Source: Bacteroidota bacterium (GTDB taxonomy: Bacteria; Bacteroidota; Bacteroidia; Bacteroidales; Paludibacteraceae). Taken from it: DNA of 64,000 nucleotides. The notes under the pieces are model-generated. The model was given only the letters and a program-made list of their open reading frames with translations, did no database searches and was not told the origin of the DNA. Position 1 is the stretch's first letter. Each line of letters opens with the position of its first letter. The stretch is from positions 27,253-91,252 of the forward strand of contig JAFNAV010000002.1 of NCBI GenBank assembly GCA_017860345.1, written 5' to 3'. Below are positions 19,016 to 28,442 of this stretch, piece by piece. Made by a program: the position numbers and the translations under genes.

Positions 19016-19936
19016 ATGATTAAAAAGAATTTAATAGCTTTTGTGCTGTTTGTTACAGCCTTACCGTTAATGGCTATAGAGCCAACCGAGTCCTTACCTA
19101 TTCCTTCGGAAGTACAGTTTGCTTCACAAACCATATCGCTCGACCGATACGACATGCGCGAACGTTACGACCGCGAACAGATAGCCATCACTTTCCAACA
19201 CTCGCTGAGCCTGCTTATTATCAAAAGAGCCAACCGGTATTTTCCTATCATCGAACCTATATTAAAGGCCAATGGCATTCCCGACGATTTCAAGTATCTG
19301 GCTGTGATTGAGAGCAATCTTGACCTGCGTGCACTATCGCCGGTACAAGCCGCCGGACTATGGCAGCTGATGCCCAAAACGGCTGAGCAATTCGGCCTTG
19401 AAGTGAACAACGAGGTTGACGAACGTTACCATATTGCGAAAGCCACCGAAGCGGCTTGCAAATATCTGAAAAGTGCTTTTAATAAATACAAAAGCTGGAC
19501 ATCGGCCGCTATATCATACAATGCAGGCATGGGGAAAATTTCGTCGGAACTTACAAAACAACAGGTGGAAGATGCACTCGACATGCTGCTGACTTCGGAA
19601 AGCAGCCGATACTTTTTCCGCATTCTGGCCATGAAACAGTTCCTCGAAAATCCGGCTCATTTCGGCTACAAAATTCATAAAAATGATTTTTATCAGAACA
19701 TCAATACACAGCCGGTTTTGATAACCGACTCGGTAGGCGACTGGACTATCTGGGCTGCGAAATACGGAATCAGTTATGCCCAGCTAAAAGATTTCAATAT
19801 ATGGTTGCGCGACAGAAAGCTTACCAACATAAAAAAGAAATCATATATCATTGATGTGCCTGTTAAGGAAGATTTGAGCTTTAAAACGGCTAAAATAAAA
19901 ATTCATCCTACCTTATTTAATGATAAACTTTTCTGA
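19016..19936 (+). CDS. Lytic transglycosylase (MltD-like)
   Basis: This 306-residue periplasmic murein hydrolase has a signal peptide (LIAFVLFVTALPLMA) and an SLT domain (about 75-215). The catalytic glutamate is E99 in VIESNLDLRALSP, followed by AGLWQLMP and SYNAGMGKI, the usual Goose-type/SLT motifs. The C-terminal stretch GDWTIWAAKYGISYAQLKDFN looks like a divergent LysM domain, as in MltD proteins. A TAACTTTG -7-like box lies at 18977-18984. It is divergent from coaD. Confidence 0.9.
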   Translation: MIKKNLIAFVLFVTALPLMAIEPTESLPIPSEVQFASQTISLDRYDMRERYDREQIAITFQHSLSLLIIKRANRYFPIIEPILKANGIPDDFKYLAVIESNLDLRALSPVQAAGLWQLMPKTAEQFGLEVNNEVDERYHIAKATEAACKYLKSAFNKYKSWTSAAISYNAGMGKISSELTKQQVEDALDMLLTSESSRYFFRILAMKQFLENPAHFGYKIHKNDFYQNINTQPVLITDSVGDWTIWAAKYGISYAQLKDFNIWLRDRKLTNIKKKSYIIDVPVKEDLSFKTAKIKIHPTLFNDKLF

Positions 19937-19974
19937 TTTTCGGTCCTACAATTAAGAGTTTGACAACAATGGCA

Positions 19975-20055
19975 TGGAGCTCGCATCCTTATAGCTATCG
20001 GGATACGGGTTTCACGCGGACAACTAATAAAAAATTAAAATGAACGCATGAAAGC
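19975..20055 (+). repeat. Dispersed repeat, copy A
   Basis: A stretch with the partly palindromic TATAGCTATCGGGAT followed by GGGTTTCACGCGGAC, an AT-rich spacer and GAACGCATGAAA. The same succession of blocks occurs at 56460-56530 with scattered changes. Copy A ends in the start codon of the nucleotidyltransferase gene at 20048. Confidence 0.6.
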
Positions 20056-20776
20056 GATGATATTTGCCGCAGGCTTAGGCACAAGGCTCAAACCACTTAC
20101 CGACTCGGTACCAAAGGCTCTGATTCCAGTTGCGGGCAAGCCTTTGCTACAGCACATTATCGGCAAACTGATTCAATCCGGATTCGACGAAATTATTGTA
20201 AACGTGCATCATTTCCCGGATATGATTATTCAGTTCTTGAAAGATAACCACAATTTTGGAGTACGTATTGAGGTGTCGGACGAGCGCGACTTGCTGCTCG
20301 ATACAGGCGGTGGCATACGCAAAGCTGCTCATTTTTTTGATGATGGAAAGCCTTTTCTGGTGCACAATGTCGACATTTTATCGAACCTGAACCTGAACGA
20401 GTTATACAACCATCACATCCGGTACAACGCACTCGCCACCCTTACGGTAAGTCACCGAGATACATTTCGCTATCTGCTTTTTGATAATAATATGCAACTT
20501 AAAGGCTGGATTAATGAAAAAACCGGAGACACAAAACCAAAAGGGTTTAGTTATTCGGGCGAATATAACAAACTGGCTTTTTCAGGCATTCAGATACTTT
20601 CGCCAGATATTTTTGAACTGATGGCCGGATACGAGGCTAAATTTCCGATTATGGATTTTTATCTTGAAAATGCCTGCAATCAGGCTATCTCAGGATTTAT
20701 TCCTGACAACTATCGAATGATAGACGTAGGTAAACTGGACGTTTTGGATGAGGCCGAAAAGTTTGTAAACCTCTAA
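20048..20776 (+). CDS. Sugar-phosphate nucleotidyltransferase (MurU-like)
   Basis: A 242-residue NTP-transferase of the GT-A-like fold with the signature AAGLGTRLKPLTDSVPKAL at residues 8-26. Length and motifs resemble MurU-type N-acetylmuramate-1-phosphate uridylyltransferases and short mannose-1-phosphate guanylyltransferases, so peptidoglycan recycling is one possibility. The usual partner kinase AmgK is not adjacent here, so the substrate stays open. The start codon overlaps the end of dispersed repeat copy A. Confidence 0.8.
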   Translation: MKAMIFAAGLGTRLKPLTDSVPKALIPVAGKPLLQHIIGKLIQSGFDEIIVNVHHFPDMIIQFLKDNHNFGVRIEVSDERDLLLDTGGGIRKAAHFFDDGKPFLVHNVDILSNLNLNELYNHHIRYNALATLTVSHRDTFRYLLFDNNMQLKGWINEKTGDTKPKGFSYSGEYNKLAFSGIQILSPDIFELMAGYEAKFPIMDFYLENACNQAISGFIPDNYRMIDVGKLDVLDEAEKFVNL

Positions 20777-20820
20777 AAAAAATCAACTGGCTGCAAGTAG
20801 CCCAAAGGCATTGCAACCAG
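20774..20820 (-). terminator. Hairpin terminator between convergent genes
   Basis: CTGGCTGCAA and TTGCAACCAG pair with one mismatch around a 14-base loop. On the minus strand a run of eight T follows, so it serves the oxidoreductase gene ending at 20853. Confidence 0.7.
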
Positions 20821-20852
20821 CTGAAAAAAGTTTCTCCGAAAAAAAAAATCAC

Positions 20853-21902
20853 TTATAGCACAAGCTTAATTTTTACCGGCATACCGGTCCGCAACGATTC
20901 GTCCATGGCCTGCATCACAGCCACTGTACCCATTCCTTCACGCAAATCAGGATAAGCAGTTTGATTGTTATCCAGACAATCGGCAAAGTACTCGTAGTAG
21001 TTCTGGTACTCACCAGCATGGTGCGATTTCCCTTCGAAGCGAAAAAAATGCTTCAACTTATGATCAAAAGTAATTAGTTTTTCCTCGCCGGTTCGGGTGG
21101 TGATAGCGTAACGCAAATCCATATAATCGGCCTGACTACAGCCTTCGGTACCGCGCAAAATACAACTCATCTCACTATCGCGCATGGTTGGCTGTACCGG
21201 ACCCGAATATACACCACTAATGCGGGCAATACGTCCGTCAGCTGCTTTCAGAATAAAGTGCATCGTATCCTCATTTTTCAGTCCGCCGGCTTTGCCATTG
21301 GGGCTTAACATGCCATAACCCATTACTTCAGTAATGTCGGGCAAATACCAACGCACCAAATCCACCGGATGACTTAAGCCTCCATAGAGCCATTTGAACG
21401 AGTTTTCGAGCGACCAGCCTTTTCCCAGAAACCAGCGATGATCGGCATGATAATACGCCTCAACTGTAACAAGCTCTCCCACTTCGCCCGATTCGAAATC
21501 GGCACGCTGACGTTTCATCGGCTCAAAAAAACGGCTACTTTGTCCTACAAAAACCCGTTTCTCCGATTTCTCGCTCAGGGCAAGCAGCTCGGCAGCACGG
21601 CCTAAATCATCAATAAGCGGCTTGGTGCAAACCACATGCTTTCCGGCCTTCAACGCCATGGCTATGTGGTCGGCATGAAACTTATCGGGGGTGTAAATGC
21701 CAATAACATCAATATCGGGGTCGTTCAGTAAATCTTCGTAACGGGTGGTATAATTATGAAAATCGAACTCTTTAGCCCTTTGGCGACAGAGATTTTCGTT
21801 TAAATCGCATATTTTTCTCAACTCCCAACGGGAGCTTTGAAGAGCCGCCGACATGGTGCTACGCCCTTCGCCTAAACCCAAAATTCCAAGTCTGTAAATC
21901 AT
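20853..21902 (-). CDS. Gfo/Idh/MocA-family oxidoreductase
   Basis: This 349-residue NAD(P)-dependent enzyme has the N-terminal Rossmann motif GILGLGEGRSTM, the conserved CTKPLIDD segment near residue 95 (the family EKP lysine region) and a GFO_IDH_MocA C-terminal domain (SHPVDLVRWYLPD). The substrate is probably a sugar or cyclitol but cannot be specified. It is a single minus-strand gene without sugar-catabolic neighbours. Confidence 0.88.
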   Translation of the reverse strand: MIYRLGILGLGEGRSTMSAALQSSRWELRKICDLNENLCRQRAKEFDFHNYTTRYEDLLNDPDIDVIGIYTPDKFHADHIAMALKAGKHVVCTKPLIDDLGRAAELLALSEKSEKRVFVGQSSRFFEPMKRQRADFESGEVGELVTVEAYYHADHRWFLGKGWSLENSFKWLYGGLSHPVDLVRWYLPDITEVMGYGMLSPNGKAGGLKNEDTMHFILKAADGRIARISGVYSGPVQPTMRDSEMSCILRGTEGCSQADYMDLRYAITTRTGEEKLITFDHKLKHFFRFEGKSHHAGEYQNYYEYFADCLDNNQTAYPDLREGMGTVAVMQAMDESLRTGMPVKIKLVL

Positions 21903-22002
21903 AATATTTTTTCTGTTTTATATAAAAAGACAACAAAGAACGCTAAATGTACTCTTTACAAAACAAGAATCTATATCATTTTTTTTTGAATAAGCGCAAA
22001 AG

Positions 22003-24213
22003 CTATAATCTGAACTGAAGTTCGTCCATCATAAGCGTCAACTCATCTTCATCCAGCCCGTTGGCTATCAAATAAGGCATATCCTGCAACATATTCAGGC
22101 GAAATTGTTCAAAGTTATCATTATTCAATTTAATAGATCTCAGATATAAATCAGCCGCCAATGAATTTTTCCTCATACACCAGGCTATATGTCCGGCATT
22201 AAAAAAGTCGTGCTCCATGGGGGCATCTTCAAGTACCTTTTGCGAATAATAGTCGGCCTGAGCCATATTGTTGGATACAAAGGCACACCAGCTTATAGCA
22301 CGCCATATTTTGATATTCGGGTCATTGCCATTGTCGAGCTGAAAATAAAGATTCAATGCCTCTTTAAACCGCTTGAGCTGAACCAGACACTTTCCGGTTT
22401 GCAGCTGTATGTTTTGCTGACCCGGTTTTAAAAAATCTAAATGCTGGTAATATTCCAGCGCTTTAGCATAATTACCGGAGAGTTTGTAACATAAGGCAAT
22501 TTTTCGTAAAGTCCACAAATCGTCGGGCTGTATAATATCGGCCTTAAGGTAAGCATCCAAAGCTTTATCCAGCTGCGATGTTTGCTGGTACGAGTAGCCC
22601 AGCTTCTGATACAAAGATGCAGTAGGACTATGCTCAGCAATCAGCTCTTCGTACAAACTGATTGCCTGCTTGTAATGGCTTTTCAAAAAATAATATTCGG
22701 CAATATCCGACTTCAAGTCACTACTATCTGCCAGAATATCAAACAGAAAAGACCCATGCATTGTCAATGCCGTATTAAACATATCGGCAAACGCATTGTG
22801 CTGAGGATAAAGCCTGAAAAAGCGGAATAAATCCTGAATATATTGTTTGGAAATATTTTTTGAGGCAAGGTCAGGCGTTAAAACAGCTTCGTCTCTGGCC
22901 ATTTCTTCAAGCTGTTCGGTTTCCATCCTAAAGGACTGTTTTAAATTGCTGCGCTGCATTTCGGGCATTTGTAAAATACTCAGGCAGAACGAATATTTAT
23001 CAGAATTGCACATGGCATTATTGCCGACAAATGCTGAGAGTACTGACTTTTCGTCAGATTCAAACAGCTCGTTCACCACTGTAGCCTGCGTATCAAAAGG
23101 TAAAAACCAGTTCGATATTTCGTTGAAAAAAGGAAAATTCTTCAACAACGAAAAAGTACTCATATACACATCAGCTCCTTCCATTTGCAGTTCGCTCAGC
23201 TCCCTCAATTTGTCGGACACACCGCTTTTTTCCAGAATATCCTGCCACTCAGGGTTTTCCTCCTCCCACTCGTCCGATTTAAGCATATTTTCAGCGTCCA
23301 GCTTATCCTTAAGCAATGGGCTTATTTTCATTACTTCGGGCAATATTTCCTCCCTGAGCTTTTTGGTAATCTTATCGGTTTCTACCGTAGCAATTATCTG
23401 AATCAGTATATTGCGGAAGTTTTCGAGCGTATGAGTATCGTCAGCCAAAAGCACTAATCGGTTTCGCACAGCAGGAAAATACATCAAAAACTTATCATAC
23501 CGGGCTAATACAAAACATAAGCCTACCAAAGCTCGCTGCTTCACTATCTGGTTTTCGTGCACACAAGTGTCCAATAGCAGCATCAGCTTTTCTTCATCAA
23601 ACGAGCGCCACAAATTAAGCGTCAGCGCCGATACAACCAATGTTTTTTCAATCCAGCCTTCATAGTTTTTATCCATGATTTGCCGGAACAATTCCTTTTC
23701 TTTGTTTTCAAAACGTGCTGTAAGCCAAAATATTGCAAAAACATCGGGCAGCAGTTGTTCAAAATTGCGCCTGAGTCTTTTAATTTCCGAACTATTATCG
23801 TTCAGCGTATTATTGGCTGTAATAAGTTTGCTTTGGTTATAAAAATATTGGAGGGCATCAAAAAGGTCGGGATACGACGAGAATCTCAGTCGATATGGAA
23901 AGTAACGTTTTTGTTGATACTCATAATAATCTGAATTTCGGAAACTTAGCTCTTCACGCAATTCACAGGCGAGAACAAACATTTTGGCCACCAACCGATT
24001 ATATACGGTTTTTCTTTCAGGGTCGGTCACGCCATCGATGTAGTAATTCAACATCAATCGATAGTTTTGCTTCAATTCTTCACAGCGATCGATGTAAAAA
24101 CCTATCTGTAACTCGTTTACAAGTACAGACAATGAATCAAAACCTTTCTTCATATTTCCTGCCGAGAGGTTTTCAAGTATTTCGCTGTAAGCTTTTTGGT
24201 AATTAGCTGCCAT
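22003..24213 (-). CDS. Tetratricopeptide-repeat protein, function unknown
   Basis: A 736-residue, largely helical protein without a signal peptide or membrane segment, so likely cytoplasmic. TPR-type repeats are clear in about residues 525-700 (LYQKLGYSYQQTSQLDKALDAY, LRKIALCYKLSGNYAKALEYY). The N-terminal two thirds are alpha-helical with HEAT-like character but match no domain I can name. It is a single gene with no operon partner. No function is proposed. Confidence 0.8.
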   Translation of the reverse strand: MAANYQKAYSEILENLSAGNMKKGFDSLSVLVNELQIGFYIDRCEELKQNYRLMLNYYIDGVTDPERKTVYNRLVAKMFVLACELREELSFRNSDYYEYQQKRYFPYRLRFSSYPDLFDALQYFYNQSKLITANNTLNDNSSEIKRLRRNFEQLLPDVFAIFWLTARFENKEKELFRQIMDKNYEGWIEKTLVVSALTLNLWRSFDEEKLMLLLDTCVHENQIVKQRALVGLCFVLARYDKFLMYFPAVRNRLVLLADDTHTLENFRNILIQIIATVETDKITKKLREEILPEVMKISPLLKDKLDAENMLKSDEWEEENPEWQDILEKSGVSDKLRELSELQMEGADVYMSTFSLLKNFPFFNEISNWFLPFDTQATVVNELFESDEKSVLSAFVGNNAMCNSDKYSFCLSILQMPEMQRSNLKQSFRMETEQLEEMARDEAVLTPDLASKNISKQYIQDLFRFFRLYPQHNAFADMFNTALTMHGSFLFDILADSSDLKSDIAEYYFLKSHYKQAISLYEELIAEHSPTASLYQKLGYSYQQTSQLDKALDAYLKADIIQPDDLWTLRKIALCYKLSGNYAKALEYYQHLDFLKPGQQNIQLQTGKCLVQLKRFKEALNLYFQLDNGNDPNIKIWRAISWCAFVSNNMAQADYYSQKVLEDAPMEHDFFNAGHIAWCMRKNSLAADLYLRSIKLNNDNFEQFRLNMLQDMPYLIANGLDEDELTLMMDELQFRL

Positions 24214-24347
24214 TTAGCGGATTTAGTTTTTTTTATGAACAGGTAAATATATAAATAATTTTTTATGGTTTAAGACAAAAAAAACCAACATATATTTTTA
24301 TCACCAAAATTCATGCAAAAAAAACCGAAAAGCATATTATGTCAGTA

Positions 24348-25049
24348 TCAGCCCATTTTGCTGATTTTTCGGAGGTGATCCTCGTCAATAATTTTGAGCT
24401 TGCGCCCATCCATTGCTATAAGGTGCTCACTTACAAAGTTTGAGAGGGTACGAATGGCATTTGAGGTAGTCATGTTTGACAAATTGGCTAAGTCCTCGCG
24501 CGACAGGTAGATATTGATGGTAGCACCATCCTCTTCTACTCCATAATTCTTTTTTAGAAGCAGTAGAGCTTCGGCCAACCTTCCGCGGATATGCTTCTGG
24601 GTAAGATTTACAGTACGGGCATCAGAAGCGCCAAGGTCGGTAGCTATTTCTTCGAGAAAACGGTAACAAAATGCATTGTTGTTTTTCAGTATTGAGATAA
24701 AAATCTCGCTCTTAATCATGTATACTACCGACGATTCAAAAGCCGAGACATTGGTATTGTAGGGTTCGCTGGCAATAATAGCTCTATAGCCAAAATGCTC
24801 TCCCGGCTTTAACATACGAATTATCTGAGTACGACTACCCACACCTTCTTTATATACTTTCACTTTGCCTGCTGCCAATATCATCATATGAGTTGGCGTA
24901 TCACCCTCACAGTGAATCAATTCGTTTTTATTATAAAAATGTACAGTATGATTGTTTTTTACGAATTGCCTTTCATCGGGAGTCAAAACGTCCCATACCG
25001 TTAACACATCTTCAATGGGCTTAATATCTGAAGCCAGTTTTTTAGCCAT
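24348..25049 (-). CDS. Crp/Fnr-family transcriptional regulator
   Basis: A regulator with an N-terminal cyclic-nucleotide-binding-type domain (about 30-140, GEHFGYRAIIASEPYNTNVSAFE) and a C-terminal Crp winged helix (YLSREDLANLSNMTTSNAIRTLSNF). There is no cysteine cluster typical of FNR Fe-S sensing. The ORF track starts at 25094, but the ATG at 25049 (MAKKLASDIKPIEDVL) is preferred because a -7 box overlaps the longer version. The closest match by feel is the Bacteroidota Crp-like group; targets are unknown. Confidence 0.9.
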   Translation of the reverse strand: MAKKLASDIKPIEDVLTVWDVLTPDERQFVKNNHTVHFYNKNELIHCEGDTPTHMMILAAGKVKVYKEGVGSRTQIIRMLKPGEHFGYRAIIASEPYNTNVSAFESSVVYMIKSEIFISILKNNNAFCYRFLEEIATDLGASDARTVNLTQKHIRGRLAEALLLLKKNYGVEEDGATINIYLSREDLANLSNMTTSNAIRTLSNFVSEHLIAMDGRKLKIIDEDHLRKISKMG

Positions 25050-25093
25050 AGTATTTTCTCTCGAAATATGTTTGACAACAATGTTATAAAGCA

Positions 25094-25101
25094 CAAATTT
25101 A
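25094..25101 (-). promoter_or_regulatory. Candidate proximal -7 box for the Crp/Fnr gene
   Basis: Minus-strand TAAATTTG fits TAnnTTTG about 45 bases upstream of the ATG at 25049. A stronger promoter lies further up at 25296-25327. Confidence 0.35.
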
Positions 25102-25295
25102 GTAATTTTTTGTTATATAGCACATAATACGTTGTAAATACATACAAAAAAGTAATAAATAATAAGGTTTAATTTATCCTAACTCATTTTTATTGAATTT
25201 TAATGCACGTTATTAGCATTTTAAATGAGTTTAAGGGAATAATTCAGAATTCGTTTTTTGACAAAAATTATTTATTTTTTCAATAATTCATCTGT

Positions 25296-25327
25296 CAAAG
25301 TTATCTCCATTAACAAAAATCATCAAA
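25296..25327 (-). promoter_or_regulatory. Promoter with -33 and -7 boxes toward the Crp/Fnr gene
   Basis: On the minus strand TTTG (25324-25327) and TAACTTTG (25296-25303) are separated by 20 bases, close to the Bacteroidota sigma-ABfr consensus. The transcript would have a leader of about 240 bases before the ATG at 25049. The remainder of the 25050-25398 intergenic region is AT-rich with no gene seen. Confidence 0.55.
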
Positions 25328-25364
25328 ATACACAACAATGTTTTAATTTTTAATCAGAGACTTG

Positions 25365-25372
25365 TATCTTTG
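25365..25372 (+). promoter_or_regulatory. -7 box for the gamma-carbonic anhydrase-like gene
   Basis: TATCTTTG fits TAnnTTTG and lies 27 bases before the start at 25399. The -33 region is poorly conserved. Confidence 0.45.
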
Positions 25373-25398
25373 TAGAATAAAAAATATCTGAAAAAAAT

Positions 25399-25941
25399 AT
25401 GGCTTTAATTAAAGAAGTGAGAGGTTTTGTGCCTCAGTTCGGCAACAATTGTTATCTGGCCGAAAATGCCACCATTGTAGGCGATGTTACGATGGGAGAA
25501 GGATGTAGCGTTTGGTTTAATGCTGTACTTCGTGGCGATGTAAATTCAATCCGCATTGGTAATCATGTAAATATTCAGGATGGCTCGGTACTTCATACTT
25601 TATACCAAAAATCCACTGTAGAGATAGGCGATTATGTTTCTATAGGACACAACGTTACTGTACATGGCGCTAAAATAGACGATTATGCACTTATTGGTAT
25701 GGGGGCCATCCTGCTCGACTATGCCGAGGTGGGCGAAGGAGCAATAGTGGCTGCGGGCGCTTTGGTGCTGAGTAACACCAAAATACCTCCCTACACCCTT
25801 TGGGCAGGCGTACCTGCCAAATATGTGAAAGATGTAGAGCCCGAAAAAACCAACGAAATGAACCGGAAGATTGCGCACAACTATGCTATGTATGCCGGTT
25901 GGTACAAAGAAGAAAATAAGAAAATTATCGAAAAACAATAA
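25399..25941 (+). CDS. Gamma-carbonic anhydrase-family hexapeptide protein
   Basis: This 180-residue protein is a left-handed beta-helix of hexapeptide repeats (GNNCYLAENATIVGDVTMG, VNIQDGSVLHT, DYVSIGHNVTVHGAKI). It belongs to the YrdA/PaaY/gamma-CA-like family; the metal-ligand histidines appear in VLHT, IGHNV and VHGA. Whether it has carbonic anhydrase activity is unknown for most close relatives. It is followed after 53 bases by an ABC transporter pair on the same strand but has its own promoter. Confidence 0.9.
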   Translation: MALIKEVRGFVPQFGNNCYLAENATIVGDVTMGEGCSVWFNAVLRGDVNSIRIGNHVNIQDGSVLHTLYQKSTVEIGDYVSIGHNVTVHGAKIDDYALIGMGAILLDYAEVGEGAIVAAGALVLSNTKIPPYTLWAGVPAKYVKDVEPEKTNEMNRKIAHNYAMYAGWYKEENKKIIEKQ

Positions 25942-25947
25942 TTTATA

Positions 25948-25977
25948 TTTGTATATCGAGATTATTTATTATTTTTG
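25948..25977 (+). promoter_or_regulatory. Promoter of the ABC transporter pair
   Basis: TTTG (25948-25951) and TATTTTTG (25970-25977) are spaced by 18 bases, a good Bacteroidota -33/-7 match, ending 17 bases before the permease ATG. Confidence 0.6.
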
Positions 25978-25994
25978 CAAAAAATAAAAAATAT

Positions 25995-27479
25995 ATGATA
26001 ATAACTGACCTGATCAAACACGAATGGCAGAAGGGGCTCAGGGCTCAGGGTTTTTACCGAAACCTGGCAGTAAATCTCCTTTTAGGCTTTTTTGCTCTTT
26101 ATATTGCAGCAGTATTGTTGTTTCTGGGTTTCTCGCTCGACAACATTCTGGAGTCGGCCGACAATACCCGGAATCCATTTCAACTGTTTAGCGGTGGACT
26201 TTTGTATATTTTCCTGGGTGGGCTCTCGTTCAGATTTTTTATGCAACAGTTGAACACCATCAACCTGCCTCCTTATCAGGTATTGCCTGTAAAAAGAAGC
26301 ATGTTAGTCAACTTCCTGCTTATCAAGCCTCTTTTCAGTCCTATCAATTATTTTCAGCTCCTGATAACCGTTCCTTTTGCCGTTCAATCGGTTTCGAAAT
26401 ATTACAATGGTGCAGTTGCTTTCCGTTTTGTATTATTATCGGTTTTGCTGGTATGGTTCAATTCACTTATGGCGTCGTTTCTCAAACGTCGTTTCGGGTC
26501 GGGTTTTGTGAGCTTTATTCTGGTAGTACTTGTTTTAGGCCTTATTGCCTCCTTGGAATATTTCAATGTACTTTCGTTTTTCGACATTTCCATGAAACTG
26601 TTCCAATCTTTAATTCTTAACCCACTGGGATTATTTATCCCGATGGCGGCTGTAGTTGGCGCATATCTGCTTAACCGCATGTTCTTTTCGCAAAACTATT
26701 ATGCCGAAAAATTCAACTCAAAAATCAAAGCGCAGAAAAACGTTAATGCCAATTTTTCTTTCCTGAACAAATTTGGTGTTATCGGAGAAATTATATCGCT
26801 CGAAATAAAACTGATACTCAGACACAAAAGAACAAAAAGCATTTTATACATGTCGGCGTTCTTTTTGCTCTATGGTTTATTATTTTACACCAGAGATGAA
26901 TACCAAAGTAGCGGAGGCTTGTTGTTTTTTGTAGCCATGTTTATAACCGGGCTGTTAATGCTGATGTTTGGACAATGGGTTATAAGCTGGGATAGCAATC
27001 ATTTCGACAGCCTGATGACCAAAAACATACCGATTCAGACCTACCTGAAAGCAAACTATTATTTGCTTATTGCCTTTAATGTTATATGCTTTGTGCTTAC
27101 TACTCCTTATTTCTTCTTTGGTATGAAAATCGTGTATATGCACCTGGCTGCATTCGTATTCAACTCCGGGGTCAATGTTTATTTATTGCTGTTTCTGACT
27201 ACCTACAACACCAAACGGATAGACCTGACCAAGTCATCGGCAATGAATTATCAGGGAACTACATTTAAAAGTTTTCTGATTGTTTTCCCAATTATGTTTG
27301 TACCTATGATTTTAGTAGGTATTATCTCAGCGCTTTTTTCGCTCACTGTTGCTCTTTGGGCACTCACAGTTCTGGGGTTGGCAGGTATGGTAATGCACAA
27401 ACAGCTTATCGGCCTTTGTGTAAGTCAGTTTAATCGTCGTAAATATGCTCTGGCAGAGGGTTTCAGACAAAGTGAATAA
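25995..27479 (+). CDS. ABC transporter permease (DUF5687 family)
   Basis: A 494-residue integral membrane protein with roughly ten to twelve hydrophobic segments, beginning with a cytoplasmic stretch LIKHEWQKGLRAQGFYRN. It resembles the DUF5687 group of Bacteroidota permeases that pair with a single ATPase. The next gene, 26 bases downstream, is the ATPase. Substrate and direction are unknown; exporters of this size often act in bacteriocin or lipid efflux, but nothing here decides it. Confidence 0.85.
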   Translation: MIITDLIKHEWQKGLRAQGFYRNLAVNLLLGFFALYIAAVLLFLGFSLDNILESADNTRNPFQLFSGGLLYIFLGGLSFRFFMQQLNTINLPPYQVLPVKRSMLVNFLLIKPLFSPINYFQLLITVPFAVQSVSKYYNGAVAFRFVLLSVLLVWFNSLMASFLKRRFGSGFVSFILVVLVLGLIASLEYFNVLSFFDISMKLFQSLILNPLGLFIPMAAVVGAYLLNRMFFSQNYYAEKFNSKIKAQKNVNANFSFLNKFGVIGEIISLEIKLILRHKRTKSILYMSAFFLLYGLLFYTRDEYQSSGGLLFFVAMFITGLLMLMFGQWVISWDSNHFDSLMTKNIPIQTYLKANYYLLIAFNVICFVLTTPYFFFGMKIVYMHLAAFVFNSGVNVYLLLFLTTYNTKRIDLTKSSAMNYQGTTFKSFLIVFPIMFVPMILVGIISALFSLTVALWALTVLGLAGMVMHKQLIGLCVSQFNRRKYALAEGFRQSE

Positions 27480-27505
27480 AAAATACAACAAAATAACAGT
27501 CAAAA

Positions 27506-28201
27506 ATGATACAGGTAACGCATTTACAGAAAGTATATAACGGGGTAACCGTTCTCAATATCCCGGCTCTGACCATCAATCAGGGTGAAAGTTTCGGACT
27601 GGTAGGCAACAATGGCGCTGGTAAAACGACGTTCTTCAGGCTCATTCTTGACCTGATAGAGGCATCGGCTGGCGAAGTAACCGTGGATAACGCCCGGGTT
27701 ATGCGCAATGATGAGTGGAAAAATAAAGTCGGTTCTTTTTTGGACGAAGGTTTTTTGATCGATTTTCTAACTCCCGAAGAATATTTTGCGTTCGTTGGGA
27801 AATTGTACGGAAAATCCGAAGGTGACATTGCTTTATTCCTTGAATCGGTAAAAGATTTTTTCAATGGCGAGATTACCGGCACTAAAAAGCTTATCCGGGA
27901 TTTCTCAAAAGGCAACCAGAAGAAAATTGGTATTGCAGCAGCCTTGCTGGGCGAGCCCAAAATACTAATTCTGGATGAGCCATTCACAGCGCTGGATCCA
28001 TCGTCGCAGATACGCCTAAAACGCTTGTTGAACGAATTGCAAACACGCCATAACATGACCATGCTGATTTCGAGTCACGACCTGAACCACGTTACCGAAG
28101 TTTGCAAACGAATTGTGATTCTGGAAAAGGGTATAGTGGTAAAAGACCTGCAAACCCGCGAGGACACTCTCAAAGAACTGGAAGACTATTTTGCAGTATA
28201 A
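27506..28201 (+). CDS. ABC transporter ATP-binding protein
   Basis: A 231-residue ATPase with Walker A GNNGAGKTT (about 34-42), the signature-like FSKGNQKKIG, Walker B ILILDEPF and the H-loop SSHDL. The signature differs from the usual LSGGQ, as in many Bacteroidota CcmA-type ATPases. It follows the DUF5687 permease directly and should form a complex with it at the inner membrane. Confidence 0.93.
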   Translation: MIQVTHLQKVYNGVTVLNIPALTINQGESFGLVGNNGAGKTTFFRLILDLIEASAGEVTVDNARVMRNDEWKNKVGSFLDEGFLIDFLTPEEYFAFVGKLYGKSEGDIALFLESVKDFFNGEITGTKKLIRDFSKGNQKKIGIAAALLGEPKILILDEPFTALDPSSQIRLKRLLNELQTRHNMTMLISSHDLNHVTEVCKRIVILEKGIVVKDLQTREDTLKELEDYFAV

Positions 28202-28354
28202 TATTGAAGCGTAAGGCTATACTTTTTTTGCAGGAATAACGATGATTGATGCTACCCTTCATTAATACGAACAAAGGTCAGAAGAAAGCATTCAGGATGA
28301 CAAAGATGCTGATTAAAGTGTTTTCGCCGATGCTGTAAGAATGGAGAAAATCAT

Positions 28355-28401
28355 AAAAAAATTAACCCCTCTTTGAAATTCAAAGAGGGGTTAATTTTTT
28401 T
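28355..28401. terminator. Bidirectional terminator between the ABC and DUF4270 genes
   Basis: AAAATTAACCCCTCTTTG and its inverse around a 5-base loop make a very strong stem with A and T runs on both sides. It serves both converging genes. The region 28202-28354 shows no gene. Confidence 0.92.
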
Positions 28402-28442
28402 ATATAATTTCTTATATTACATCAATTCTATAGAACAACACA

